Shown in pieces: positions 8,859 through 17,608 of a stretch of DNA of 64,000 nt. Position 1 is the stretch's first letter, and each line of letters opens with the position of its first letter. The notes under the pieces are model-generated. The model saw nothing but the letters and a program-made list of their open reading frames with translations, was not told the origin of the DNA and ran no database searches. Source of the DNA: Nonlabens marinus S1-08 (GTDB taxonomy: Bacteria > Bacteroidota > Bacteroidia > Flavobacteriales > Flavobacteriaceae); assembly GCF_000831385.1 (NCBI RefSeq), contig NZ_AP014548.1, positions 682,001-746,000 on the forward strand, given 5' to 3'. The position numbers and the translations under genes are program-made.

Positions 8859-10028
8859 CTAACCACCGTAATTACCAGTAGCAGCAGGCGCTTTGAGAGC
8901 ATTCCATACTTTAATCTTATCCGTTTTTGAGAGACCTTCCTTCACTTCTACGAAAATTCCGTTACTCAGTCCCAGTACTACATCTCGACGCTCAAATTGT
9001 TGATCGCCAGTTTCCACTTCTACAAACGGCTTTTTAGTCTCAGGATCGTACTGCACTAGTGCTTCTTTAATCGCAAGTACATCAGTAGCTTTATCTAGTA
9101 TGATGCTAGCGTTAGCACTCAAACCTGCTCGTATAAATGAATTATTCTCTGAGGGCTCCAGCGTTCCTTTAATGGCAAATTGAATAGCACCGTTTTCAGC
9201 AACACCTTTAGGAGCAATGTAATCAAGAGTAGCGTTGAATTTTCTGTTATCATAAGCACCAACAGTGATCTCCAATGGTAATCCTTCTTTAATTTTACCT
9301 ACTTCACTTTCATCCACTTTACCTTCAAATATCATTTTATTAATGTCTGCCAGCAGCGCAATGGAAGTTCCCTCATTAAAATTGTTGGATTCAATCACTT
9401 GATTTCCCTCCTTAACTGGAACATCTAAAATCATCCCTGAAACTGTCGCTCGTACATTGGTATTCGCATACTCTCCTAATCCAGCTGTCGTACCTGTTCT
9501 TATGATGTCGTAGTTTTGGCTAGCGCCACTTAAGGAAACTTGTTCCTGACGGTAACGTTGCTGGGCATTATTGAAGTTGTTTTGTGCCAGATCAAAATCA
9601 TTTGCAGATATCACTCCTTTATCAAAAAGCTCTTTCTGGCGGTTATAGATTGCAGTCTGATTATCCAAGGCTAATTTTGCAGTTTGCACGGCTGTACGCT
9701 GGGCCGCAATGCTGTTTTTTGCACTGGTCAAGGAGCTCACGTTAGGTACTACTTTAATATCAGCAATCAAGTCGCCAGCATCAACATAATCTCCTGCTTG
9801 CACATGAATCTTTTCAATCACTCCTGAAATGTTAGGTTTGATATTCACCTCTTCTTTAGGAACTATGCTACCCGTCGCTACGGTTTCCTTCACGATGGTT
9901 TGCATTTCAGCCGTTTCAGTTTCATAGGTTACAGGATCTTCCATATCCTTAACCACAATGTACCAGATTCCTGCGATTGTCAATATTACAATGACTGCAA
10001 GCATTACAATGGTGCCTCTTCTTTTCAT
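8859..10028 (-). CDS. Efflux membrane fusion protein (MacA type)
   Basis: 389 residues. N-terminal membrane helix (about 5-25), then VNIKPNISGVIEKIHVQAGD (first lipoyl half), a hairpin of helices (about 85-170), VRATVSGMILDVPVKEGNQV (second half) and a beta-barrel domain. This is the expected adaptor between the two MacB-like permeases encoded immediately upstream and the TolC channel downstream. It differs strongly from the 422-residue fusion protein at the operon end, so the system may assemble two kinds of pump or a mixed adaptor ring. Confidence 0.9.
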   Translation of the reverse strand: MKRRGTIVMLAVIVILTIAGIWYIVVKDMEDPVTYETETAEMQTIVKETVATGSIVPKEEVNIKPNISGVIEKIHVQAGDYVDAGDLIADIKVVPNVSSLTSAKNSIAAQRTAVQTAKLALDNQTAIYNRQKELFDKGVISANDFDLAQNNFNNAQQRYRQEQVSLSGASQNYDIIRTGTTAGLGEYANTNVRATVSGMILDVPVKEGNQVIESNNFNEGTSIALLADINKMIFEGKVDESEVGKIKEGLPLEITVGAYDNRKFNATLDYIAPKGVAENGAIQFAIKGTLEPSENNSFIRAGLSANASIILDKATDVLAIKEALVQYDPETKKPFVEVETGDQQFERRDVVLGLSNGIFVEVKEGLSKTDKIKVWNALKAPAATGNYGG

Positions 10029-10052
10029 TTATTTACTTCTTTAATTCGTTCG

Positions 10053-11312
10053 TTATTCTGTTCTTAATGCGTCTACTGGTTTCATTTTTGTAGCTCTGGA
10101 GGATGGAATAAATCCAGCTAAAAGTCCTGCCACTATTAAAACCATCAATGCGATAATCACTACTTTAATGTCAACCGTTGGATTTGCAAAATTAGAAACT
10201 GGTCCTACGGAGCTTAGTATAAGATTCATCACATAAATCATCCCTGCAGAAAATGCTATACCTGCAAAACCAGCGATCATTGTCAACACGATACTTTCTT
10301 GTAAGATTTGGGCTTTAATATCCCATGGCGTGGCACCCAGTGCTCGACGCACCCCTATTTCATTAGTTCGCTCTTTTACTACAATCAACATGATATTGCT
10401 GATTCCAATACCTCCTGATAGCAATATCAGTCCTCCAACAAAATACCCCACGAATGCCATGATGTCGAATAGTCCAGTGATCTTAGCAAACTGTTCAGCG
10501 ATATCCCGATTACCTAAAGCCCTTTCATCATTAGGGTTTACAGATCGTAATTCTTTTAATGTGGCAAGAATCTCAGGTTTGAGTGTGGTGATACTGACTT
10601 TCTCATTTGCTGTAATTGCCATGAAACCCACATTATCTCCTGTGTTAAACGCTTTCGTGAAAGTGGTGTACGGTATATAAATAGTGTTCGCTTCTTGTTC
10701 ACTATCTCCAGAACTATTGGGGTTCTTGAAAACTCCAACCACTTTGAAGTTTACACCATTAATGGTGAAGTAAGTCCCTATAGGGTCTTCACCTATATCG
10801 TATAAGGTTTTCACCACATCAACACCTATTACCGCCGTTTTCAAGTCATTTTCAATGTCTGAATAACTTATAAATCGTCCCGCAGTAATATCCATGGGCT
10901 GCTGGTTGATGTACTCAGGATAATCGCCACTGATTTCAAATGCACCTGTTTTTTCATTCCTAGTCACATTGTTAGAACCTCTATAGCCACCTAATCGCAA
11001 CCTGGGAGAAACATAGGCGAGATCAGGAAACTTTTCTTTAAGTGCGGCAACGTCAGAAAGTTTTAAATCAAAGCGGCGTCCTTTTTTAAACCCTTTATAA
11101 GGCATAGAGGTAGATTGCGCCCATAAAAACATGGAGTTTGTAGCAAAATCACCAAAATCTTTGCTCACTCCTGTGCGCAAACCATTCGTAAGCGCCAGCA
11201 ATAAAACCAAAATAAAGATTCCCCAGAAAACACCGAATGCTGTCAGGAAAGTCCTAAACCTATTGGCGTTAAGCGCCTCTAATATTTCATTCCAACGGTC
11301 TTTGCTAAACAT
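10053..11312 (-). CDS. MacB-like ABC transporter permease, copy 2
   Basis: 419 residues. One helix at about 20-42, a large periplasmic MacB core domain (about 45-270) and three C-terminal helices in an FtsX domain (about 280-410) with the conserved ERTNEIGVRRALGA and PSSRATKMKPVDALR motifs. It carries no ATPase domain, so it uses the separate ATPase encoded two genes upstream. It starts one base after the first permease ends; the two are likely a heterodimer. A decayed palindrome copy lies near 10651. Confidence 0.92.
   Translation of the reverse strand: MFSKDRWNEILEALNANRFRTFLTAFGVFWGIFILVLLLALTNGLRTGVSKDFGDFATNSMFLWAQSTSMPYKGFKKGRRFDLKLSDVAALKEKFPDLAYVSPRLRLGGYRGSNNVTRNEKTGAFEISGDYPEYINQQPMDITAGRFISYSDIENDLKTAVIGVDVVKTLYDIGEDPIGTYFTINGVNFKVVGVFKNPNSSGDSEQEANTIYIPYTTFTKAFNTGDNVGFMAITANEKVSITTLKPEILATLKELRSVNPNDERALGNRDIAEQFAKITGLFDIMAFVGYFVGGLILLSGGIGISNIMLIVVKERTNEIGVRRALGATPWDIKAQILQESIVLTMIAGFAGIAFSAGMIYVMNLILSSVGPVSNFANPTVDIKVVIIALMVLIVAGLLAGFIPSSRATKMKPVDALRTE
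10651..10664. repeat. Degenerate palindrome copy in permease gene
   Basis: GCTTTCGTGAAAGT: two differences from the 14-base core. It may be a decayed copy, or chance. Confidence 0.4.
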
Positions 11313-11313
11313 A

Positions 11314-12561
11314 TTATTCGTCTCTTAAGGCTTCAATAGGTTTGATATTTGAGGCACGTCTTGCAGGAATATATCCAGCCAAAGCACCAGCAATGATCAA
11401 TATGGCTAGAGTGGTCAATGAAGTGCCTAAATCTGCTTTAGGATATCTTAAAAAGTCTGTTTCCACTAATGGACTTAAGGCTTCTAAAACAAAGACTCCG
11501 GCTAACAAGCCTACTAAGCCAGATAGAGCCGTAATAAAAATCGCTTCTTGAAGAATCATTCCAGTAATCTGGGATGGCAATGCGCCCAGCGCCTTACGTA
11601 TACCTATTTCTTTAGTACGCTCCTTAACAATGATCAGCATGATGTTACTTACCCCTACAATTCCCGCTATGATGGTTCCGATTCCAATAAACCAAAACAC
11701 CATTCTAATAGTGTCGATGAGTCCATAGATCTTTTCAGCTTCTTCTAGCGTGTTTGAAACATAAATCGCTGAGCGATCTTCAGGATTAACTGTAAATCTG
11801 GAACGCAATTCTTGTTCAATAGATTCTGACATTGCAGCACTGGTTGCGACCGCTTGATCAAAATTTTCTTCCATCTTAACTGTGTAAGCAATACTCCTAA
11901 TATCTTGCCCTGCATTGAACACTTGTTGCGCAGTAGTAAGCGGTATAAACAATCGAGATTCTTCTCGACTGCCACCAGGATCTGTATAAACACCTACAAC
12001 TTGAAAGTTGACATTGTTGTTGAGCATGATCATTTTACCTATAGGATCTTCATCCTTAAATAGGTCCATTTTCATTTGTTGACCTATGATAGCTACCTTG
12101 TTATTTTCATCTAGATCTGCCTGATTTAAAAACCTTCCAGAAACCATATCTTGGTTTTCGATAAATTGCTGGTCGGCATTTGCTCCTTCGATCCGGTAGT
12201 TACCTTGCTGCGTTTTATAATTTACTTGGCCGCCCCAGGTAGAATAGGTAGCCGTTTTATACTCAATGTTATTTTCGTATTTCTGGTTGAGATTATCATA
12301 ATCCCCATTGCGTAATTGCAATCTACGGCCAGGATTAAGTCCTTGATATCCTTTAGTAGTTGTTCCAGTTCTTATAGAAATCTTGTTAGTAGCATCGCTT
12401 TCAAATTGCGTGGTAACGCCATTCTCAATCCCATTAGAAAAACCCATCAGAATAACCAGAATGAATATTCCTAGAAATACAGAAAACGCCGTCAGGAAAG
12501 TGCGTAACTTATTTTTGCGTATGGTTTCAAAAATCTCCTGCCAGCTCTCAATACTAAACAT
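11314..12561 (-). CDS. MacB-like ABC transporter permease, copy 1
   Basis: 415 residues with the same plan as the next gene: helix at about 20-42, periplasmic MacB core (about 45-275) and a three-helix FtsX domain with ERTKEIGIRKALGA and PARRASNIKPIEALRDE. It overlaps the ATPase gene upstream by 8 bases, which indicates translational coupling. The family moves lipids, peptides or drugs from the periplasm outwards by a mechanotransmission mechanism; the substrate here is unknown. Confidence 0.92.
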   Translation of the reverse strand: MFSIESWQEIFETIRKNKLRTFLTAFSVFLGIFILVILMGFSNGIENGVTTQFESDATNKISIRTGTTTKGYQGLNPGRRLQLRNGDYDNLNQKYENNIEYKTATYSTWGGQVNYKTQQGNYRIEGANADQQFIENQDMVSGRFLNQADLDENNKVAIIGQQMKMDLFKDEDPIGKMIMLNNNVNFQVVGVYTDPGGSREESRLFIPLTTAQQVFNAGQDIRSIAYTVKMEENFDQAVATSAAMSESIEQELRSRFTVNPEDRSAIYVSNTLEEAEKIYGLIDTIRMVFWFIGIGTIIAGIVGVSNIMLIIVKERTKEIGIRKALGALPSQITGMILQEAIFITALSGLVGLLAGVFVLEALSPLVETDFLRYPKADLGTSLTTLAILIIAGALAGYIPARRASNIKPIEALRDE

Positions 12562-13255
12562 GGCTCAAAGCTTTTACCTGATCCACGAGAGTATCGTCGA
12601 TAATGCGTCCATCTTTCAAGTTAACGATGCGTTTGGTCATTTGTGCAATGTCTGGCTCATGAGTGACAACTAGAATGGTACGTCCTTCCTCATTGATGCC
12701 TTGAATAAGATCCATGACCTCATAAGAAGTTTTCGTGTCCAGTGCTCCTGTAGGCTCATCTGCAAGTAGCACCTTAGGGTCGCTGGCGAGTGCACGAGCA
12801 ATGGCTACGCGCTGTTTTTGCCCGCCTGATAATTGATTGGGTAAATGGTCTGCCCAGTCTGCGAGACCTACTTTTTCAAGATAATGCATGGCGCGTTCTT
12901 CACGTTCGCGTCGTGGGAGTTTTTGATAGTACAGTGGTAAAGCCACGTTATCCATGGCGTTCTTGTAACTAATCAGGTTGAAAGATTGGAAAATGAAACC
13001 TAAGAACTTATTCCGGTATTTTGCAGCAATCTTTTCATTTAGGTTCTTGATAGGTGTTCCATCCAGAGTATAACTACCCTCGTCCGCTTCATCCAGCATG
13101 CCGAGAATATTCAGTAAAGTAGATTTTCCCGACCCAGAAGATCCCATGATTGAGACTAATTCTCCCTCTTTGACATTGAAATTAATTCCTTTTAAAACGT
13201 GCAATGAGTTAGCACCTGTTTTATAAGATTTATGAAGGTCTTTAATTTCAATCAT
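12554..13255 (-). CDS. ABC transporter ATPase (MacB/LolD type)
   Basis: 233 residues, a single nucleotide-binding domain: Walker [13 protein letters not shown] (about 38-49), Q-loop IFQSFNLI, signature [15 protein letters not shown] and Walker [13 protein letters not shown]. It heads a six-gene operon, ATPase, permease, permease, fusion protein, TolC, fusion protein, with tsaB at the end. An imperfect GCGTT/AACGC inverted repeat sits about 20 bases upstream of the ATG and could be an operator. Confidence 0.95.
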   Translation of the reverse strand: MIEIKDLHKSYKTGANSLHVLKGINFNVKEGELVSIMGSSGSGKSTLLNILGMLDEADEGSYTLDGTPIKNLNEKIAAKYRNKFLGFIFQSFNLISYKNAMDNVALPLYYQKLPRREREERAMHYLEKVGLADWADHLPNQLSGGQKQRVAIARALASDPKVLLADEPTGALDTKTSYEVMDLIQGINEEGRTILVVTHEPDIAQMTKRIVNLKDGRIIDDTLVDQVKALSHV

Positions 13256-13340
13256 TTGCGGTAGTTTCTATGCGTTACGAACGCCTATCAAGTAGACCAC
13301 CAAAATTGCAAATAGTTACGCTATACGTGTTAAAGTCGCG

Positions 13341-13559
13341 TTAATTTGAAGCCTTTTTTGTGGTGCTGCGATAAATCATATAGATAATTGCGCCTACTAA
13401 TAAATAGGGGAAAATCATGAGATAGGTGATTCCATTATTCAGGCCCTCTGCCTCAGCGGTACTACCACCACTCTCGATAACCGCACGACACATGGCACAT
13501 TGCGCTTTCGCGAAAGCGGAAAAAAGAACAGCTATGATAACTAGAATACTCTTTTTCAT
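13341..13559 (-). CDS. Small exported membrane protein in the cytochrome oxidase operon
   Basis: 72 residues. Signal peptide (about 1-19) ending FAFAKA-like SAFAKAQ, then CAMCRAV and one transmembrane helix (about 43-64) before a basic tail. I know no named function. The CxxC at residues 20-23, placed at the very start of the mature protein, could bind metal or be redox active, which would suit its position after DUF420 and SCO genes in an oxidase assembly operon. The palindrome supplies the signal-peptidase region. Confidence 0.75.
   Translation of the reverse strand: MKKSILVIIAVLFSAFAKAQCAMCRAVIESGGSTAEAEGLNNGITYLMIFPYLLVGAIIYMIYRSTTKKASN
13503..13518. repeat. Dispersed palindrome, copy 4 (in small membrane protein)
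   Basis: CGCTTTCGCGAAAGCG in the AFAKA frame, again at a signal-peptide end. Confidence 0.95.
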
Positions 13560-13565
13560 AATTTC

Positions 13566-14087
13566 TTAGTAGTATGGATACATGAAAACATACACTGCAA
13601 CACCTGTAAACGCAATGTACAACCAGATAGGAAACGTCCAACGGGCTATCTTCTTATGCCGGATGTATTTCTTATTCCAAGCAAAATACATGGTGTACAA
13701 TACCAACGGTAGAATAATGCCTGAAAGCACTATATGGGTAATCAAAATAAATAGGTAAAGTGCACGTAAAGGAGCATCTTCTGGATAGGGCACTGGTTCA
13801 TTGCTTATTTTAGAAATGACATAGCTCACTAAAAATACTGCGCTTAAAATAAAAGCAGTCGTCATCACAGCGCGGTGTGCTTTACGATTCCCAGCTTTAA
13901 TTAATGTAAATCCTGTAATTAACAATAGTGCGGTACTCGCATTAAGTATGGCATGAAACAAGGGAAATAATCCTGCCTCAACACCTAGAAAATTATAGCG
14001 CTCTGGCATAAACATCAAGACCACTACAACGAGCGGTACGAGAATGGATATGGCGATAATGATGGCTGGGCCTTTTTTCTCTAACAT
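13566..14087 (-). CDS. DUF420 membrane protein
   Basis: 173 residues with about five transmembrane helices and the DUF420 features: LFPLFHAILNASTALLLITGF with a buried His and Asn, RKAHRAVM, ITHIVLSGIILPLVLYTMYFAW and RHKKIARWTFPIWLYIAFTGVAVY. DUF420 proteins are found with haem-copper oxidase genes, and a staphylococcal member is needed for aa3 oxidase activity. It lies between the SCO gene (2-base gap) and the 72-residue protein, consistent with a role in oxidase assembly. Confidence 0.88.
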   Translation of the reverse strand: MLEKKGPAIIIAISILVPLVVVVLMFMPERYNFLGVEAGLFPLFHAILNASTALLLITGFTLIKAGNRKAHRAVMTTAFILSAVFLVSYVISKISNEPVPYPEDAPLRALYLFILITHIVLSGIILPLVLYTMYFAWNKKYIRHKKIARWTFPIWLYIAFTGVAVYVFMYPYY

Positions 14088-14089
14088 GA

Positions 14090-14791
14090 TTAATTATTCA
14101 ATAAAGTTTCTGCATCCTCCATGATTTCCTCCAATTGCGCTGGTAAATCATTTTCAGAAATACCGCTGTACACATATGTCCAATTGCCATAGGCATCCTT
14201 ACGGGATCGTATGTATCCATCACGATCTACTAACGCAAAGTTCCCGCTATGTTCAAATCGTACTGCTGGATTATCACTTTCTCCTACATATGCGTTAAAC
14301 CCTTCTTTGGCTAGTTTGTAAGTCTCTTGTTTATCTCCTGTAAGAAATTGCCAGTCCGTAGTTTGTGCGTCATACCTGCTGGCATATTCTTTTAAAACTG
14401 CTGGAGTATCGTTATCAGGATCGATGCTGATGGATACTGCAGTGTAGTCCTCGTATTTTGATAGTTTCTCATTGATTTGAGACATGTTACGACTCATGGG
14501 TGTACAAATCGTGGGACAGGTGGTAAAGAAAAAGTCAACGATATACACTTTGCCTAATAGATCTTTATTAGTAACCGTATCACCATCCTGATTAATAAAC
14601 TGAAAGTCGGGAACCTGATTGAATTTCTTCAAAAATTTGTCCGCTACTGGATCACGATCTTCACTGCGATTGCTATCCACTACTTTATCTGCCTGGATAT
14701 AGTCAATCACATTAGTCACTGCAAAGTATCCAAAAATCAAAATAATAATTCCCAGACCTATATAATAAGGCGTGTCGCTTTTCTTACTCAT
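14090..14791 (-). CDS. SCO1/SenC-type copper chaperone
   Basis: 233 residues from the ATG at 14791 (MSKKSDTPYYIG). An ATG at 14845 is also in frame, but the chosen start overlaps the upstream gene by only 8 bases and places a membrane anchor (about 9-31) normally. The thioredoxin-like domain has the copper-binding CPTIC (Cys92 and Cys96) and the later His in FEHSGNFALVD. SCO proteins deliver copper to the CuA site of cytochrome c oxidase subunit II. Subunits I and II are not in this window. Confidence 0.92.
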   Translation of the reverse strand: MSKKSDTPYYIGLGIIILIFGYFAVTNVIDYIQADKVVDSNRSEDRDPVADKFLKKFNQVPDFQFINQDGDTVTNKDLLGKVYIVDFFFTTCPTICTPMSRNMSQINEKLSKYEDYTAVSISIDPDNDTPAVLKEYASRYDAQTTDWQFLTGDKQETYKLAKEGFNAYVGESDNPAVRFEHSGNFALVDRDGYIRSRKDAYGNWTYVYSGISENDLPAQLEEIMEDAETLLNN

Positions 14792-15482
14792 ATCCGTCGA
14801 TTTCTTGATCGCGATTTTTCTTGAAAGCAAATCTATATTCTGCAAGCAATACTCTCATATCGTCGATCATTGTTTTTTGTAATGCAGATATAGAACTGGT
14901 ATCATACCCATAAACAGCCTCTTCATCGTCTTCCTTAGGTCTCCCACGTAAAGCGCCGTTCTTGTCCGTTATAAATGCATAATCTGATGACAGGTCTTCA
15001 TTCAAGATTAAATCAGAGCCTAACTTTTTAAAGAAATTCTTAATTTCTTGATCTGTCCCGGTGATAAAGTGCCAGTCTTCTATATCGGTGGTTTCTTTCA
15101 TCTGGTATCGAATTTCTTCAATATCCTTAATCCCAGATTGTGGTACGATGGATATCATCTGAAAGCTTTCAAATTGATGAAACTCCTTGTAAATCTTCTC
15201 GTTAATGTTAGAAACATAGCCTAAACGTTCATAAGGCTGATGCCCTAGAAAAGTGATCACGCTTACGCTGTCTGTTAATTGAACAACCTCACCTTCTAAC
15301 GTCTTAAAGTTATCAAGGTTCCCTACTTGCTCGTTCATCACTGGAAGGGTATCAAAGTGATGTTTACCCTGCAAGAAAAAAAGATAAGCTACTAAGGGCA
15401 AAGCAAAGAGCACTACCAATACAAAGTATTTGGCAAACGGGTTCACCTTTTTGATTTGGTAACTGTCTTTAGATGCTGACAT
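14784..15482 (-). CDS. SCO-like membrane protein lacking copper ligands
   Basis: 232 residues. One membrane helix (about 18-40), then a thioredoxin-like domain that resembles the next gene's product in order and spacing (SVSVITFLG..., QMISIVPQSG, DWHFITGTDQEIKNFFKKLG, YAFITDKNGALRGR). The place of the CxxxC is taken by GHQPYERLG, and no cysteine occurs in the protein. It is therefore a probable divergent SCO paralog that cannot bind copper in the usual way. Its position directly before the true SCO gene suggests an accessory role in the same assembly step. Confidence 0.7.
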   Translation of the reverse strand: MSASKDSYQIKKVNPFAKYFVLVVLFALPLVAYLFFLQGKHHFDTLPVMNEQVGNLDNFKTLEGEVVQLTDSVSVITFLGHQPYERLGYVSNINEKIYKEFHQFESFQMISIVPQSGIKDIEEIRYQMKETTDIEDWHFITGTDQEIKNFFKKLGSDLILNEDLSSDYAFITDKNGALRGRPKEDDEEAVYGYDTSSISALQKTMIDDMRVLLAEYRFAFKKNRDQEIDGYE

Positions 15483-15540
15483 ATTCTGGTATAAAAAAGG
15501 ACGGAAAAACCGTCCTTGTAGTGTTCATTATTAGTGTCGT

Positions 15541-15942
15541 TTAAAAGTCGAAACTTACAGCAGCGTCCTTATAAACTTCATAGATATAATCACCTTCTAC
15601 CAGTAGAATTGCAATTAAGTAAATAATCAAGAATACTCCTGTCCAGACTACCGCTCTGCGCAATCCACTCAACTCATCACGCATGTGCATGAAATCCCAA
15701 GTGATGTAATAGGCCTTTACTAAGGTCAAGATGATGAAGATCCAGTTAAGGTACTTCAATGCTAAAAACTGACCGTTCAAGATGTCTGGTTTGATGTAAC
15801 CTAAAGCTACTTCAACGCAAGTAACTATAGAAAGGAAAATCAATACTCCCCAAATCTTCTGTACGTTGTTCTTAAACTTCAATCGGCCTCTAAAAATCGC
15901 CAGATTGTGTTCTTTATGTTCTGAATGTGCGTGATCTGCCAT
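15541..15942 (-). CDS. Cytochrome c oxidase subunit IV (caa3/prokaryotic type)
   Basis: 133 residues from the ATG at 15942 (MADHAHSEHKEHNLAIF); a further upstream ATG would overlap the subunit III gene. Three transmembrane helices with the family pattern IWGVLIFLSIVTCVEVALGY, a central helix and LRRAVVWTGVFLIIYLIAILL. The His-rich N terminus is common in this small subunit. It lies between subunit III (17-base gap) and the SCO-like gene. Confidence 0.88.
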   Translation of the reverse strand: MADHAHSEHKEHNLAIFRGRLKFKNNVQKIWGVLIFLSIVTCVEVALGYIKPDILNGQFLALKYLNWIFIILTLVKAYYITWDFMHMRDELSGLRRAVVWTGVFLIIYLIAILLVEGDYIYEVYKDAAVSFDF

Positions 15943-15959
15943 TTTAAAATCTTTAATAA

Positions 15960-16979
15960 TTATACGAGGTAGAAGAAAGTAAATACGAATACCCAAACTA
16001 AATCTACAAAGTGCCAGTATAAGCCTACTTTCTCAACCATCTCATAGCTACCTCTGCGCTCATAGGTTCCTAACAGAACATTAAAGAAGATGATTAAGTT
16101 GAATATAACTCCAGAGAATACGTGGAAACCGTGGAATCCTGTGATGAAGAAAAAGAAGTCCGCAAAAAGTGGCGCTCCATATTCGTTCTCTGTTAAGTTA
16201 GCTCCTTCTACAACTTTTATAGCTTGGTTGTTGAGTTTAAACTCTGACTCTTCACGAGAAAGAATCGTTTTTTCTGAAGCTCCAGTTTCCTCGTTTACTT
16301 GAATGTATTGAGATCTAATCAAAAGATCAGGGTTTGCAGCAAATCCTCTACGTACTTCATCAATAGAATAGGTAGTTCCTATATCGCCAGAAGTTTCGTA
16401 CCAGATTCCTTCGCTCTCCCCATAAGCCTGAACATCTCTAGAACCAACGGTGGCGAACTCATCAAGTGCTACACGTTTAAATTCCATCTCACCATCAACC
16501 TCTACATACTCTCCAAATTGAAGAATCTTCCCTCCTTTAGTTTTTACAGCACCATATTCACCAGCGATAAAGTTTTTCCATTCCCAAGCTTGAGAACCAA
16601 CGAATATCAAACCACCTATAACGGTCAACAACAAATAGAAAGAAACCTTCCCTCGATTCATGTGGTGACCAGCATCTACTGCAAGTACCATGGTTACAGA
16701 AGAACCAATAAGGATAAAGGTCATCAACGCTACATAAAACATAGGAGCATCAACACCGTGCATGAACGGGAAGTGGTTAAATACCTCATCAGCTATCGGC
16801 CATTCTTCAATAAACTTGAATCTAGAGAATCCGTATGCGGCAAGAAAACCTGAAAAAGTAAGCGCATCAGAAAGGATGAAGAACCACATCATCAATTTTC
16901 CATAACTCGCACCGAGTGGGCTTGTGCCGCCACCCCATTGTTGGCCTTCTGTACCAGTAGCAGCTACTGTAGTCTCCAT
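15960..16979 (-). CDS. Cytochrome c oxidase subunit III, long form
   Basis: 339 residues. Subunit III helices occur at the N terminus (GKLMMWFFILSDALTFSGFL), at about 60-105, and at the C terminus (FFFITGFHGFHVFSGVIFN and GLYWHFVDLVWVFVFTFFYLV). Between them is an acidic soluble insertion of roughly 120 residues (about 120-245). Helix motifs WHFVDLVW and GFHGFHV identify the family. A second, shorter subunit III gene lies just upstream. The insertion would face one side of the membrane in the oxidase complex. Confidence 0.9.
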   Translation of the reverse strand: METTVAATGTEGQQWGGGTSPLGASYGKLMMWFFILSDALTFSGFLAAYGFSRFKFIEEWPIADEVFNHFPFMHGVDAPMFYVALMTFILIGSSVTMVLAVDAGHHMNRGKVSFYLLLTVIGGLIFVGSQAWEWKNFIAGEYGAVKTKGGKILQFGEYVEVDGEMEFKRVALDEFATVGSRDVQAYGESEGIWYETSGDIGTTYSIDEVRRGFAANPDLLIRSQYIQVNEETGASEKTILSREESEFKLNNQAIKVVEGANLTENEYGAPLFADFFFFITGFHGFHVFSGVIFNLIIFFNVLLGTYERRGSYEMVEKVGLYWHFVDLVWVFVFTFFYLV

Positions 16980-17016
16980 AAGTTGAAATTAGTTGTAATA
17001 TGTCGCAAAAATAGGT

Positions 17017-17607
17017 CTAAAATATATCTTTAGCAAAAACTAAAAACAATAGTAAATAGATCCAAAGCACATCCACGAAGTGCCAAAATATAGAACCTAG
17101 TTCAAAACCTAATAAATTTTCCTTGGTGTATTTGCCTCGCAGCGTTTGTACCGTCATCACAGTTAACGCTATCAACCCAGCAACAATGTGAGCCAGGTGA
17201 GCCACCACTATCACATAAATAAAGGAAGCATTCACATTACTGGCCGCACCAGTGAAGCGGTATCCCATCTCAATAATGGAGTTGAAACCCATAAATTGCA
17301 TGACTACAAAAGCAGTCCCTAACACAAAAGTTATCGCTGTAAAAATCATCGCAGCACCTTTGTCTCCTTTTTTGATCAAGCTTTTGGCAAGCCACAATGT
17401 CAAACTACTTAGCAAAATAACTCCAGTACTATAGAAAAATTCTGAAGGCATTTCAATATCTACCCAATCGCGACGGCTACTACTTACTACATAAGCACTA
17501 GTCAAACCTGCAAACATCATTACCAGACTGGCAATGGCAAACCACATCATTTGCTTCTTTGAGCGCGCGATTTTTTGTTCGATTGGTAATTCGGTTACAT
17601 CTGTCAT
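17017..17607 (-). CDS. Cytochrome c oxidase subunit III, short form
   Basis: 196 residues, five predicted membrane helices: MMWFAIASLVMMFAGLTSAYV at about 20-40, a pair in the middle, VVAHLAHIVAGLIALTVM, and the C-terminal IFWHFVDVLWIYLLLFLVFA. The WHFVDVLW motif is diagnostic for subunit III. It starts 1 base after cyoE ends, so it is co-transcribed. Two subunit III genes in tandem suggest a caa3-like enzyme in which the usual seven-helix subunit is assembled from two proteins. Confidence 0.9.
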   Translation of the reverse strand: MTDVTELPIEQKIARSKKQMMWFAIASLVMMFAGLTSAYVVSSSRRDWVDIEMPSEFFYSTGVILLSSLTLWLAKSLIKKGDKGAAMIFTAITFVLGTAFVVMQFMGFNSIIEMGYRFTGAASNVNASFIYVIVVAHLAHIVAGLIALTVMTVQTLRGKYTKENLLGFELGSIFWHFVDVLWIYLLLFLVFAKDIF

Positions 17608-17608
17608 T

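Noticed and set aside
16299..16853. Long plus-strand reading frame (184 codons) opposite the long subunit III gene
   Set aside because: Antisense shadow: no family features, and the minus-strand frame is a clear oxidase subunit.
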